From: Xanthostigma xanthostigma
Lineage: Eukaryota; Arthropoda; Insecta; Raphidioptera; Raphidiidae
Assembly (NCBI GenBank): GCA_963575645.1
Contig: OY754465.1
Location: 58,799,901-58,863,900, forward strand
Reading direction: 5' to 3'
Length of the DNA stretch: 64,000 nt
Position numbers and translations under genes: made by a program. The first letter of the stretch is position 1. Every line of letters begins with the position of its first letter. The notes under the pieces were generated by a model. It was given only the letters and a program-made list of their open reading frames with translations, was not told where the DNA came from and made no database searches. Shown piece after piece: positions 22,384 to 34,700 of this stretch.

Positions 22384-24080
22384 TAGGGATTTGGACAAGG
22401 CTCGATATTCATTCAGAACCACCCGCCCTGATTCAGCACCTACTATTTGGTCTTTCTTAATCTATAAATTTCCTCAAAAATAATATTTGAAAATAATTGT
22501 CAATTTTGTCGAAACGTCAGTCAATAGCAGAGAAATTCTTAGATGACAACGGATAGCAAAATAACTACGTATTGTTATTTTACGTGAGTCGACTGTCTAG
22601 CATTAGCATTATTTCTGAAAAGGCTAGCTGTATATCGCTTAAATAGCCATTTGTACACAAAAAATGTAATAATTATCGTTCAAAAACTTTATTGCCAAAC
22701 AAGATTTATAAGCTATATACCTTTATTAGTGAATAAATCATAAACTCGAAATAGACCAAAATATTGTAAGAGAATAAACTAGAGCAGGGGTGGCGACCCT
22801 ATGGAACGCGACAGATTATTGTTGGCAAGGCTTTGATTGAGGTGTAAAAATCGAAATAATTAAAAATATGCTTGATGCCGAAAACAATTGACTATCGCTA
22901 AATAACAAATACGAAAAAGTTTAATGGCGCTCAATAATAGGTAATAATAAAAAACTCGGGTCGCAGTCCCAAACCCTGCCGACAATATAGTATATTTGCT
23001 TTTATAGGCAGTTTAGCTCTATTGTACGAACTTAACTTTTTTGAACAAAATAAAGAAAATTACTCCTTAACACACCCCTTGAAACAACATTTTTTTTACT
23101 TAATTTCAATACTACATATCAATTCAACATTTCTAGCAAATTATATACACCTTTCAGAATGCAGTAAGTCCTGTCGGGTCGATTTTTTTTTAATTTTAGC
23201 AGCACATTTTAATAATTACTAAAGACTTAAATTTCAAATTTGACCCAAAAAAAAACATTTCCAAAAATAGTGCTAACGTTCTATGGATATCCCTTTATCT
23301 AAAATCTCGCTAAACATATATGTAGCTAAAAATCTATTGATTTTTAGGCTATGCGCCCATGGACACTTTTTCTTAGTGACCTTTACACTAAAAAATAAAA
23401 CCATTTTCGAGCAATTTAAACCGAAAACCAAATCTCATAAGGCTTGTGCCGGGTCCTTTATATTGCAGAGATATAAAAAAAAATTATTTATATTTAAATA
23501 GTATTGCTACTTTATAATCATTATATTAAAAATTATTTCTCAACAGTAGCGTATTTATCCAACTACACCAGAAGGATGGTAATGTTTTTTAAAGATATTT
23601 TTAACTATTGAGCCAAAGGAAACGAACTATAACATTTACATCTAAATGAGAAGTTTTAAAAATACTATTATAATATTTCCCAGATAAAAATAATGCATGC
23701 ATATTTGCAACGCAATTTGAACTTCTAAAATAAATTATTACGAAGCACGTAAAAGTGACATATTTTTTTATTTTTGTAATTGAATAATTTTTCTTAAAAA
23801 CACCATTTTCTCACCTTTTTAAACGGTTTTATTTAGCTTGACCCCATATATTTGTTTATTACTATCTTTGTTTGAAATCTTGCGAATGTTTTTTTCAACT
23901 ACTTCTTGTTATCCGATTGAGTTGAAATTTTGCATTCGTATAGCACGAGAGCCCGTAACACTAAAACCCTATGGATCTCCGAATAGGCAATACAATGACA
24001 ATGCAATATTATAACTAACTGATTGATTCGGCTTTCGTCCAGTTGCAAATAGCACTTTTAATAAAGCACACTAAACACTT
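22384..24080. other. Unassigned 1.7 kb; possible hAT fragment at 22786-22978
   Basis: CAGGGGTGGCGACCCTATGG at 22786 and CGGGTCGCAGTCCCAAACCC near 22957 resemble hAT ends, but no 8-bp duplication was found. The rest is AT-rich without recognisable genes. Confidence 0.3.
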
Positions 24081-24425
24081 AAAAATAAAAAAAGGTAAAA
24101 AAGTTTTAAGTTAAACGGTTTTGTTGTACAATCGATAATGTACTAAAAACTAGAAAATAATTATGAATCAATAGGGGGCTTTGATTTAACTGAAATACTA
24201 TCGCAGGGGACATTTATTTAGTAGAAAACTTTTATTTGTTTGAGATTGGAAATAATATTTAGCTTTCGACCGTAATGTAACTAGAAATGCCCCCCACGCT
24301 ATTTATTTTAGTAAAATCAAAACCCCCTATGGTGACTCATAATTATTTTCTAGTCTTTTTGTACATCATCAATATTGTACAATAAAACCACTTAACTTAA
24401 AAGTTTTTTTACCTATTTTTATTTA
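24081..24425. mobile_element. Palindromic MITE F
   Basis: Arms of ~110 bp start AAAATAAAAAAAGGTAAAAA and contain ACTAGAAAATAATTATGA and GGGGGCTTTGATT, with complements at 24300-24425. The unpaired centre is ~110 bp. Non-coding. Confidence 0.6.
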
Positions 24426-25047
24426 ATATAAAGCTGGTTTAAATTATAAACTCAACAGCTGAACGCTACGACAGACAAGTAAAAATGTTTTATTGTTTTT
24501 AAAAGTAATTCATGGCATGTCTGATTCCAGAGGACAGCACGTCATCATGTATTAATATTTCACGTTAATTCCATGTATTATGTTTCAAAATGGCTGTATC
24601 TATAGCGTATATTATACTATTAATAAATGCAGATTTCAATCATGAATTAAATTGTACGAAATATTGTAAAAACAAATCGTAAAAGTTCCCTATCAAATAA
24701 ATTAGCTGTCATCACTTGTAAAATACAGGTCCGTTTTAGTAATTTAATACAAGCGTTCATTTGTCCATGATCATTCAAAAAAGTTTTGCATATAAATTGT
24801 TGAATAGACGATTCTAAATTATGACGTCATAATTTGGTCGTCATTTTTATCTTTCAAATTTCAAAAAAACGCTTTATCAATAAAATTTTAAATTTCAAAC
24901 ATTTAAAAATACGAACAATTATCAATTATTTGAATTTTTTTTATTGATTTTTAAAAATCAGGCCAAAACTGTCTCCTTATCCGCTTCGAGTTCTTCTAAC
25001 TTTCAAACTAGCAAAAACTGAGTTCGTTATTTTTTTGGCCTGAGTAG
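24426..25047. other. Unassigned AT-rich sequence
   Basis: No features recognised. Confidence 0.25.
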
Positions 25048-25055
25048 GTTATAAG

Positions 25056-25586
25056 TAGTGATGTGCCGGATCGTTAGAAATGTATATCCGCGGATGCGGA
25101 TCTGAATAGGGATATTTGGTTTCAAGTTCCGCGGATACGGATACGGATCTTAACTTTCTTAGAGTACGCGGCGGTAAATACTGCACATCGACCTTTGGAA
25201 AGAGACTATCTGTTATGGGAAAAAGTTTTTGACCTCTTTAAGAGTTAACTCTCATAACAGATTGTCTCTTTCCAAAGATAGATGTGCAATATCTCATTAT
25301 AAAGATAGTTTTTTAGTACTTTGAGTTATGTACTATTGGTATGGTACTCACTATGATAAATGTTTGCAATATAAAGGTGCCAAATACGATTTTAAAAAAT
25401 AAATAAAAAATAATCTGAATGGAATTTAACAGTTTTTCATTATTACCTAATCACCTATATATATAAAATTTCATCTATGAATTGAAAATTAATAAGGTAA
25501 AAGATCCGCCAAAAACTAACGGATACGGATCTTTCTTCTCCCTCGGATATCTGCGGATACAGATACGGATATCCGGCACATCACTA
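25056..25586 (+). mobile_element. hAT MITE family B, copy 2
   Basis: 531 bp, TAGTGATGTGCCGGATCG to the complementary end, with perfect 8-bp duplications GTTATAAG (25048-25055, 25587-25594). Same interior inverted repeat as copy 1, opposite orientation. Confidence 0.88.
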
Positions 25587-25594
25587 GTTATAAG

Positions 25595-26225
25595 CATTGA
25601 AATATTTTTTTAAGTCGATTCAGCGGGTCTCCAGATAATAGCATAAATACGATTAACAATTTACAAAGGTGCGACGAATTGATAACCCCTTTTTTTAAAA
25701 TCGGTTAAAAAAATTAAGTGGATCGTAACGCTTTAAAGTCAACAAAACTAATTTGCCGCATTGTACATCGGGAAACACAAATTGGTAATTGTTCATTATG
25801 TCTATCTATAGATAAAAGTGCATTTATTAAACGTGACGTCATGACAGATGCGCAAAGCTAGTTAGGTAGTTTGCCAATAAAATGGATTCCACCATTCGTC
25901 TGCAACAAACTAAAATACAATAAATAACAAATAACGTAAATCCGTAACGGAATTAACTGAAATTATACACAAATGATTTTACACAAAAACCGTATTATCA
26001 TTTTAATAAACACTCTATTCAATTTCAATGAATTTTATTCGATATTCATTTGTTTAGCAGTGTTCGTTTATTTGTTTTATTTGTATTCCGAAATGTCGAA
26101 AAAAAACAATGGGCATTTGCAGTTTTTCAATTTAAATATTCAATCAAATATCAGTTGGAAAAATTTCACACGATGGTAAAAGTGTCGACTAAAAGTTTCA
26201 AATTATTATTAAATACATTATAGTT
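25595..26225. other. Unassigned AT-rich sequence
   Basis: A 68-residue frame at 25973-26179 has a hydrophobic segment but no recognised motif. Nothing else is visible. Confidence 0.25.
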
Positions 26226-26349
26226 AAAGAAAAACTAAAAAACACGCTTAATAGCAAACCGAACTAAAAAGTAGAAAATAATTATTAACAAAATAACTCA
26301 ATTATACTTAAAAAGCGTGGGGTGCTTGATATTAAATGTTACAATTATT

Positions 26350-26646
26350 CAAAATCTTTGATTAACGTCTGATTAGAACTCTTCAATAAATAAAATTATC
26401 GACCAATTTTTCAGACAATATATTAACAAAAAAATATATAATTAATACATTATTTTGAAAATCAGTAATAATTTTGAAAGATTCTATAAAAAGCGAATTA
26501 GATTTTAAATATTAATTATTTTTTATATTTTTTAGATCAGTTCTGAAGAAGGTCCAAATCCGGATTGAAATGTTAATGTATTAATTATATATTTTTTTGT
26601 TAATATATTGTCTGAAAAAATGGTCGATAATTTTATTTATTGAATA
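26350..26646 (+). mobile_element. Hammerhead-bearing palindromic unit M
   Basis: The 297-bp unit is flanked by the 12-bp duplication GTTACAATTATT (26338-26349, 26647-26658). It has ~70-bp inverted arms (AATAAATAAAATTATCGACC and complement) around a core with a hammerhead-like motif. The left end bears the tag AACGTCTGATTAGAACTC. Long variable duplications and a ribozyme-like core suggest mobilisation by a Penelope-like element. No ORF. Confidence 0.65.
26543..26571 (+). ncRNA. Hammerhead-like motif
   Basis: CTGAAGA, then GTCC-AAATCC-GGAT as stem II, then GAAAT. It matches the hammerhead consensus CUGANGA...GAAA, except that the C after GAAA is U here, which may weaken it. Stems I and III not resolved. 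Confidence 0.4.
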
Positions 26647-27049
26647 GTTACAATTATTTCATTGGTAGCTATTTATAAAATTAGACTTATAATGAAAATA
26701 TAATAATGGCCACACTTTTTTTACTATAATTGAAAAATTTTGTTAATAATTATTTTCTACTTTTTAGTTCGGTTTTCTATTAAAGCGTGTTTTTTTAAAC
26801 TATAATTTATTTTCTTAATTTTTAGTCTCAAAACGACATCAAAAGTATTTTTTTTTTCAAAATTTTCAAATTCAAATTTTTTTCAAAATTTTTAATTTCA
26901 AATTAATTTTTTTGAAATAATTGTATTGTCATCGGCCCTTGACACGTATGCAAATTTTCAAGTTAATCAAACTTCTTGAAATTGGTGAAATCACGCTGAA
27001 AGATTCCTTTACATAGGTACCTACATACAGGTCAAGCTAAAATTTTTTT

Positions 27050-27250
27050 AATCATTCATACTTTCAATCTTTCGTGATTTCTATTAGATAATAAATAACT
27101 TAATACTAATTAATTTTTATATTTTTAGATATTTCTGAAGAAGATCCAAATCCGGATCGAAACGTCATCTTGTGTTATATTGATTTGTAATTTATTATTT
27201 TTTGTCAATATATTGGTCTGAGAAAAATTGGTCGACAATTTTATTTATTC
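27050..27250 (+). repeat. Single-arm family M copy with hammerhead-like core
   Basis: It carries CTGAAGA (27135), a GATCC-AAATCC-GGATC hairpin and GAAACGTC, followed by GTCAATATATTGGTCTGA and TTGGTCGACAATTTTATT. Unlike the other copies it has only one arm, oriented plus. Confidence 0.5.
27135..27163 (+). ncRNA. Hammerhead-like motif, best-preserved
   Basis: CTGAAGA, then GATCC-AAATCC-GGATC as a perfect 5-bp stem II, then GAAACGTC. All catalytic-core positions of the CUGANGA/GAAA consensus are present. Confidence 0.5.
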
Positions 27251-27587
27251 TAATATATGCGTTTTAAAAAAATCGAACCTTATACAAATCTTGCAAAACC
27301 AGCCTCGTGTGCAGTGACTTTAACGTTTTCTTGTCACAAAATCGCAAATTATTTTTTCAGTTTACAATGTTAATGTTAATGTAAACCGGTGCCCTGGAGA
27401 CTAGTTTTGCCGCTATAGATTAGTTGTTTGATTTCGCTGCTAGATTTCAAGAGTGCTGCGGTACTGGATTTCGTGATGATGGTTTCACACAATGCGTATT
27501 TTGACGCTAGATTTGTAGACGGTTTTGGTGCGCACGCAGTGACAGTTCGAACGTTAAGAAAAGTGGACTTCATTGTCTGACGCCTTA

Positions 27588-28192
27588 GGGTACGTGCACC
27601 ACGGAGCTGTGATACTAGATGATAGCAGTGATGATAGCTGATAGCTTTACAGCTCTGATAGATTTTTATCGCATATTCATATGAAAGCGTGCACAACCAA
27701 GCATGCGAATTGTTATAATCGCTTGTGTTTTAAAGAATGGTATTTACCATTCTTCTGCGCGCTGCAAACTGACTGCACATTGGGCCCCGCGAGTTTTACA
27801 AGCCTTGGCTTTATTTTTTCCAAAATATAATCAAACGTGACTGGCTCCATTCTCATATATTCAAAAAAACGCTGTGGATAATTTCTTAATTCATTAAAGA
27901 GGTGATGATATTCACCAAGCGTAGATCGGTTCGTATTTATAGGGTGAACGTGGTATTGTCTACACAAAAATTTAGTTTGCCTATTTAAAATAAACCATTT
28001 TTCGCTGCAGAAGCGAAATAATCATCGTCGCTACTACTCGACATCTTGAAATGGACTGGCTATTGAAATTATTCTACAATCGCAGCAAGTAAGCAATGCT
28101 TAGTTGTGCACACCCATCAGCGCTTGTATTCCACTCTCTAAGCTATCATCACTGCTATCATCTAGTATCACAGCTCCGTGGTGCACGTACCC
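27588..28192 (-). mobile_element. PIF/Harbinger non-autonomous derivative
   Basis: Perfect or near-perfect ~54-bp inverted ends start GGGTACGTGCACCACGGAGC, and the element is flanked by TTA on both sides (27585-27587, 28193-28195). A 3-bp TTA duplication is the Harbinger signature. The interior holds the start of a transposase gene (next entry), so it is a deletion derivative that would need a transposase from elsewhere. Confidence 0.85.
27713..28044 (-). pseudogene. Harbinger transposase N-terminus (HARBI1-like)
   Basis: An ATG at 28044 opens MSSSSDDDYFASAAKNG, which then frameshifts. The other frame (27967-27713) gives HVHPINTNRSTLGEYHHLF, NYPQRFFEYMRMEP and TFDYILEKIKPRL, the conserved N-terminal region of PIF/Harbinger transposases that precedes the DDE domain. 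The DDE domain is missing, so the gene fragment has no catalytic part. It lies wholly between the inverted ends. Confidence 0.8.
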
Positions 28193-28195
28193 TTA

Positions 28196-28400
28196 CTTGT
28201 TTATGACGTATGCTCAGGTCGGCCACGTGACAAGATACTATTTTCTGATTGGCTCTTGCCAACACAGAAATAAGCATGAAAAACAGTTCCGGTTCTGATT
28301 TTGAAATCTAGCTTGAAACAACGCGCGCGAACCCGCAGTGACGTCAGCACAAGTCCCAGCAAAACTAGCCTCGTATGCATTTCACTTCATAAACAACAAT
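28196..28400 (-). repeat. Family Q repeat with a TGACGTCA site
   Basis: On the minus strand CGAGGCTAGTTTTGCTGGGA, TTGTGCTGACGTCAC and ATCTTGTCACGTGG match 61030-61215, and part recurs at 30535-30625. Each copy contains the palindrome TGACGTCA, identical to a CRE/ATF site. Non-coding. Confidence 0.5.
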
Positions 28401-29513
28401 AGTTGGCAAAACCAAAAGTGCACATCCCGCAAGTTTTCCACTGTACATATTATAATGAAAAAAATTGAGAAAATAGATTTAAAAAAAAAGCAATTAAAAA
28501 AATAGAAAAAAAAATTAAAATAAAATGGAATAGAAAAAAAATATTACTTGTGTCAGCGGGAATCGAACCCGGCACCTTGCTATTACTGGACTAACGCTTT
28601 AACCGCTAGGCCATACCGATATCGCAGCTTGCGTTGTTATTGTGGTATAGAAGTGTAGCAGTTATTCTACGTAATATACTTACATTTACAAAAACAGTAA
28701 TAGGTATTTTTTTGTTTTTTTTTTTATTTTAACTATTAGCTGTCAAAAATAATAAAATAAAACTGTTTATAAAAATTAAATTACTGAACACATTTATGTG
28801 AATTTAAATAGGGTTCTGGTCTGATACTAAACATAGTGAATAAAATATAACCCAAGGCAATCCGACCAAAATTGCGATCTGTAGAGTCGTGACGTACATA
28901 CGTACAGAGCAACCGACAACTGCTGTTTTTAATTTTCAATTACAATTTTAATAGTATTTATGAACTCGAATTGATTTAAAAATGGTTCTGTTTTATAGAT
29001 CAGAATCTCCTCTTTTCAAAAAGCTTCAATTTGAATGGATTTCGTGTGAAATTAACTTAGATATAACTTCTTATATGAACGAAAGTCAGCTCTGACGCAC
29101 AATGCGATAATAAAGCACATACCGCTAGTTTAGCGGTATGTGCAATACGGAAGCACTTCTGGCGCCCCTGTACGTAGGCAAATAGTGAAACGGTCATCAA
29201 TTTCCGGGTAATCCTGTACCTACGCACTCTTGTGTGTTTTAAACTTAAAACAATAGCATTGAACTTAACAAAACAAGAAACTAGAATATTATTACGATTA
29301 CAACCAATTTATTCAAACAAGGAGACAAATTGTCACTTGACTTGCTAACAGAGCGGAGGAGAACTTGTGAGCGGTGTTGTTAAACTGTTTTGTTCTCTAT
29401 TAAAACAACTGGAAGCATATCTTCCACAATTTCCCTTCATTCATTAGCGTCGAATCAAGTTCAACTATTTATTCAATAGTCAACTGTTGTAAACAATTGA
29501 AGAACTATATAAT
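28401..29513. other. Mostly unassigned; holds a tRNA-like block and a short hairpin
   Basis: Apart from the tRNA-like block at 28545-28622 and a 12-bp-stem hairpin at 29115-29143 (GCACATACCGCT and complement), nothing is recognisable. Confidence 0.3.
28545..28622 (-). repeat. tRNA-derived SINE-like head
   Basis: On the minus strand TGGCCTAGCGG fits the pol III A box and GGGTTCGATTCCC the B box, with a good T-stem. The anticodon arm does not pair, so this is not a functional tRNA gene. An A/T-rich stretch follows downstream. Confidence 0.5.
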
Positions 29514-29808
29514 AATATAGCGATCCGTCCCGGTTTCACCCCGGTGCGATAGATATAATTCTGCAAAATGTATTTCGTTTGCGGCCCGGCGTCTGAACTA
29601 ATAGCTTTTACCAGATTTGCTTCTGAACTAATAGCTTTTAGACAATTCTATCAGATGTCGCTGCTTGGTACTGAAACAGTTATTTTTTGTTTGTTTCTGA
29701 ACTAATAGCTTTGAGTAAATTCGACCAGATGTCGTTGCATGTTACCAAAATAGTTTTTTTTTTTTTTTTTGAGAAAACACCGTAATTTTGTACCAAGTTT
29801 ATAATAAA
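29514..29808 (+). repeat. Family D, 5' part, interrupted
   Basis: TAGCGATCCGTCCCGGTTTC onward aligns with 50156-50405, including GTTTGCGGCCCGGCGT and two diverged tandem blocks with CTGAACTAATAGCTTT. The family resumes at 30453 (TATAGCGTAAGTTGCATCAA), so family C at 29809-30452 is inserted in it. Confidence 0.6.
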
Positions 29809-30452
29809 ATTTCTTGCCAATTGGGCGACGGAATCATTCCAACTTCAAAAATGTTGACATTTGATTATAATAAAGAAAATAAAATTTCTGACATCACGTG
29901 TGGGGACGCGGGTAATGGCTAATATTCAATATGATATTAACTATTCGTTACCTACATAATATGTTCCACGTCATGTAAAAATTAATCAAAGCATGTCCAA
30001 CTAGTTTATTTCTGACAGATTCATAAAACAAAAGAGCGGATGATTTTTTATTATTTTCAAAATATTACCGAAACTATAAAGTTTAGAAAAAAATTTTTTG
30101 ACAAAACTTTCTTGAAAAAATAAATAGAATAATAAGCCGTTATGAAAAGTATACCATTATTATACAAAAAACACCGTTTTAGCATATATCTCTTCTGCTT
30201 ATGCACCGATTTTCCCCAAAAACAATAGGGCTCTTCTTATTTGCATACCAAATATCGTCTCCCAAAATTTGGTTTCAATCCGCTCATCCGTTTGACCTCT
30301 ACGTGTTCACAGACAAACAGACGCACAGAGTTTTTCCAAAAATATGTTTTTTGGATTCGGGGGACCTCAAAACGGAAAGACATTGTAAAATTTTTGAAAA
30401 GTCATTTTTGACCTAAACCAGTACCATTCCCCACTTGTGGGTTGGAATGGTA
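29809..30452 (-). mobile_element. Family C element, copy 3, inserted in family D
   Basis: Inverted full copy ending in the hairpin TACCATTCCCCAC...GTTGGAATGGTA. Comparison with the uninterrupted family D copy near 50400 shows the insertion point in an A-rich TAATAAAA sequence, with at most a 3-4-bp A-tract duplication. Confidence 0.65.
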
Positions 30453-30625
30453 AAACTATCCTATAGCGTAAGTTGCATCAAGCAAGACACATTTACAAAA
30501 TTTAATAAAAATCGGTTCAGCAGTTTGTAACCAGGCACGCGAGCCCGCAGTGACGTCATTTCTAGTCAGCGCGACAGCCAGCGCCAAGTAGTTCCAGCTA
30601 CGATTCCAGAGGCAAAACCGAAGCC
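30453..30625. repeat. Family D remainder and a family Q fragment
   Basis: TATAGCGTAAGTTGCATCAA and ATCGGTTCAG continue family D. From about 30535 the sequence CGAGCCCGCAGTGACGTCAT and the inverted GGTTTTGCCTCTGGAATC match family Q. Confidence 0.45.
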
Positions 30626-31215
30626 TTCAGATATACACGAATTACGCCCCAATCGAACTTCGACATTCGCTGTCCATGCAAACGTCTGTCTAAGAAAAGG
30701 AGAGTGTTGAAAAGTGAGTGAAGGTGAGGTGAGACGTTGTATTATATTATTGTTAGTTGTTTAGGAGTGACGGGTTATGCCGCTGTATTGTTATAGAGGA
30801 AATAAGGTACTTCGTACGGCATACGCAACTATATAACGTGTACATGTATGTATTATATGGGACAGGGAATATTCAACGGGAACAGAGAAATGTCAGGCCG
30901 CATTTTGTAATTTCACTGAGAGAACAGACAGACATAGATTTACCGCATCAAATACCGCCAATGTCGGCGCTGTACTTTCGCTTTCCCATAGCTACGCATC
31001 TCCCTACCGCCAGCTAGGTGCCTATCTCTGCATTACTGTTTCCTGTTGACATTTTACAGCTTGTATCGAACGATTTGTCACACAACAAAATTAAAGCGAG
31101 AGAGAATTTAAGGATGTTTCGGGTATACAGTTGCATACAAAATTATGTGTGTAACCGCAAATTATAAGACAACGTCGAATTGTACAAAAAATTCTATTTC
31201 GGTACAGTTTGTTAG
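30626..31215. other. Unassigned
   Basis: Moderately GC-rich in places (30640-31030), with a weak 86-residue frame. No motif or splice pattern supports a gene. Confidence 0.25.
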
Positions 31216-31499
31216 TAGTGATGTGCCAGATCGTTAAAAATGTATATCCGCGGATACGGATCTGAATAAGGATATTTGGTTTCAAGTTCCGCGGATACGG
31301 ATACGTATCTTAACTTTCTTAGAGTACGCGGCGGTAAATATTCCACATCGACCTTTGGAAAAAGACTATCTGTTATGGGAAAAAGTTATTGACCTCTTTA
31401 AGAGTTAACTCGCATAACAGATTGTCTCTTTCCAAAGATCAATGTGCAATATCTCATTATATAGATAGTTGATTTAGTACCTTTGAGCTATGTAGGTAC

Positions 31500-31671
31500 T
31501 GTTACAATAAAATGTATAATCTTTGAAATAAATGTACACCGTATTACAGCTAAAGCAGAATTGAATTTTATTACCATTTAATTTCTAATACAATAAATTA
31601 CAAATTATATAAGTACTTTTTAAATGTCATAATTTTACATAATATAAAATATCAAATTCAATATTGTCACA
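31500..31671 (-). repeat. 3' LTR of the gypsy element
   Basis: 172 bp; in sense orientation TGTGACAATATTG...TATTGTAACA with TG..CA ends. Same sequence as 35813-35984. Short for a gypsy LTR; contains AATAAA-type motifs on the sense strand. Confidence 0.95.
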
Positions 31672-31682
31672 TCTTCCTTTTA
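31672..31682 (-). promoter_or_regulatory. Polypurine tract
   Basis: On the minus strand AAAAGGAAGA lies directly upstream of the 3' LTR. It is the expected primer for plus-strand DNA synthesis. Confidence 0.85.
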
Positions 31683-31714
31683 ACAAATTGAACAAAATAT
31701 TATTATTTTTTTTT

Positions 31715-34700
31715 TTAATTATTTCCAGCTTGAAATTGTATGGGCTGTTTTATAAGACGTCCAGACTTTGTTGTTGTATTGGTATACGAACATGATGGCT
31801 TTTCAACTAATTCAAAACTTTTGTCCGCATCATTATTTAAACTAGTATTTATTATTTTATTTTCAGTATTAGATAAATCGGTTTCATCAACATTTTGTTC
31901 ATTTATGGTTTTGGTTTTACTTTTAAAATTTGTACTAAGAGGAAAACTTTGGACTGGATTTAAATGAATAAATTTTCTGTTTCTTTCAATCATATTACCT
32001 CCATTCATTTGTACTTGATAAGCTCTAGGTTTATCTTGAAGTTTATTTTTTATAACTCCAGGATACCAACGTTTTTCTCTTTGTACATGTACTTTATCAC
32101 CTTCCTTTAAAATAGATAAATCTTTAACATGTTTATTATAATGTAAAGCTTGTTTCTGCTGATTTTCAAAAAGTTTATTTTTAACATTGTACGGATTTAT
32201 AATTTTTGGCAACAACATTTTTTTATTGAAGGGTAAAATACCTCTAAGGCGTCTGCCCATCAATAATTGAGCTGGCGAACCCAAATTAGTAATAGGAGTG
32301 TTGCGATATTCTAACATTAGCAAGTACAAATCTTGATTTTGTTCAAAGCCTTTGCGTAATAAATTTTTAACAGATTGAATTGCGCGCTCAGCCATACCAT
32401 TGGACTGTGGATAAGTGGGTGATGAAAAAGTTTGTATGAAACCCCACTGTTCTGCAAAATCTTTAAAGTCTTTACAGTGAAATTGTGGACCTTGATCAGA
32501 GACGACTACTTCCGGTATGCCGTGTCGCGCAAATATAGATTTTACATGGTTAATTACATTTAAACTTTTAGTACTCTTTAGTAAAGCAATTTCAACAAAT
32601 TTAGAGAAATAATCTATAATTAATAAATAATGTAAATTATTTAATTCAAATAAATCCATGTCGACCTTTTGCCAAGGTCGTTGTGGAATTTCATGATTTA
32701 TTAACGGTAATTTTGAATTAGATTTTTTATATGTACAACAAATTTCACAATTTTGTACTGTATTTGAAATATCGTTATTAATATTAGGCCAAAACAGACA
32801 TTCTCTTGCACGCTCTTTACATTTCTCAATGCCTAAATGACCGTAGTGAATTTTATCTAGCATTTCTTTACGAAGTGTTTTTGGTACAATTAACAATGAA
32901 TTTTTAAAAAGTAACCCATCAACTTCAACAATTTCAGACTGATGTGAATAATAAGGTTTAACACAATTTTCAATATTTTTTATGCTAGGCCAGCCATTCT
33001 TAACATATTTTTTTAGAATTTTAAAAACTTCGTCCCGTTCAGTTTCTTTTTGAAAATTACTTTTTTGAATATTAGACATCGGTAAGAAACTCGTTAAAAG
33101 CAACATGTGAGCCTCGATATCTTTTTCATTTAAAGAGTCATCTATGTTACTTATAGAATTTGTAACATCTCTAGATAGAGTATCGGCAATATACAAATAT
33201 TTTCCCGGTTTATAGATCAAATTAATATCATATGATTGCAATCTTATTTTCATTCTTTGTAAACGAATTGGACATTGAACTAATGGTTTATTCATTATTG
33301 CTACAAGAGGTTTGTGATCCGTTTCTACTGTTATGCTTTTACCATAAACATGCTGTGAAAAACGCTCACACCCGAACACAATCGCAAACATTTCACGTTC
33401 AATTTGAGCCCAGTTCTTTTGACAGTCAGTTAGTGATTTTGAAGCGTATGCGATGGGACAACCCTCTTGTAACAATACTGCTCCTACTCCATTCATTGAA
33501 GCATCAACCGAAATTGTTACAGGCTTTAATACATCATAAAAATGCAAAACAGGTTTATTTACTAAATTTTTTTTCAAATTTTCAAAAGCTTCATTTTGTT
33601 TATGATCCCAATGCCATACTATATCTTTTCGGAGTAAGTCTCGTAATGGTGCCGTTATTTCTGAGTAATTATTAATAAATCTTGACAAATACGTTGCCAT
33701 TCCCAAAAATCGTTCAAGTGCTTGCTTATTTGATGGTTTGTTCATGTTAACTATTGCACTAATTTTACTTTCATCGGGAAAAATACCTTTATTCGTTATG
33801 AAATGACCCATGTATTTAATTTTCTGTACACCAAATTTACATTTGTTTTTGTTTAATCTCAAATTATACTCTTTTATACGCTCAAATACTTTTAATAATC
33901 TCGAATCGTGTTCTTCTATAGTAGAACCCCAAACCAATATATCATCTACATAAGTATCCACTCCTTCCATATCATCAAACATCTGCTTAATAATTCTATG
34001 AAAAATTTCAGGAGCGCATGAAATACCGTAGGGTAATCGCAAAAATTGGTATCTTCCAAAAGGTGTATTGAATGTTAATAATTTTGAACTTTCATTGGTA
34101 ATCTCTATCTGCCAGAACCCTTTGCTGCAATCTAACGTACTAAAATATTTTGCATTCGTCAATTTCCCAAAGATTTGTTCCACTGAGGGTAACTGAAAAT
34201 GTTCGCGGTAGATAGCTTTATTTAAATCTCTTGGGTCTAAACATAGCCTTAAATCCCCATTTCGTTTTCTCACTATTACCATTGAATTTACCCATTGTGT
34301 TGGCTCTGTAACTTTACGTATAACATTCATTTTTTCTAATTTAATTAGCTCTTCTTTAAGCTTTGGCATAATTGCAAACGGAACTTTTCTGGGTGCGTGT
34401 ACTACAGGTTTTATTCGGGAATCAATATTAATATGATATGGTTCAATTCTCATGCATCCTAACCCATCAAATAAACAAGCATATTTATCAATTATATTTT
34501 GCGTCTCTATCATAGAAACTCGTTTAACTAAATTTAGCAATTGACATGCAGATAGACCTAGCACTGGTGGCGCCTTATTATCTACAATCTGAAATTCTAA
34601 CAGACAAGACTTCCCTTCAATTTCACATTTTAAATTACATTTGCCTACAACATTCAAATACGTCCCTGAATAGCTACTTAACCTAACTGAAGATTTTTCC

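Larger units (their letters stand above)
26226..26810. mobile_element. Palindromic repeat T, copy 1, split by a family M unit
   Basis: The left flank AAACTAAAAAACACGCTT, GAACTAAAAAGTAGAAAATA is inverted at 26735-26810. The same termini occur at 44581-44869. The family M unit at 26350-26646 interrupts it between duplicated 12-mers. Confidence 0.6.

Noticed and set aside
22786-22978. Complete hAT MITE
   Set aside because: Ends resemble hAT but the 8-bp flanks do not match, so boundaries are unproven.
28545-28622. Functional tRNA gene
   Set aside because: A and B boxes are present but the anticodon arm does not fold.
31683-31714. Envelope gene in the gypsy element
   Set aside because: Only ~30 bases lie between the gag-pol stop and the polypurine tract; there is no room for one.
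33232-33675. 147-codon plus-strand frame and other plus frames (31740-31967, 34985-35182)
   Set aside because: They are antisense shadows of the intact gag-pol frame, with no motif of their own.
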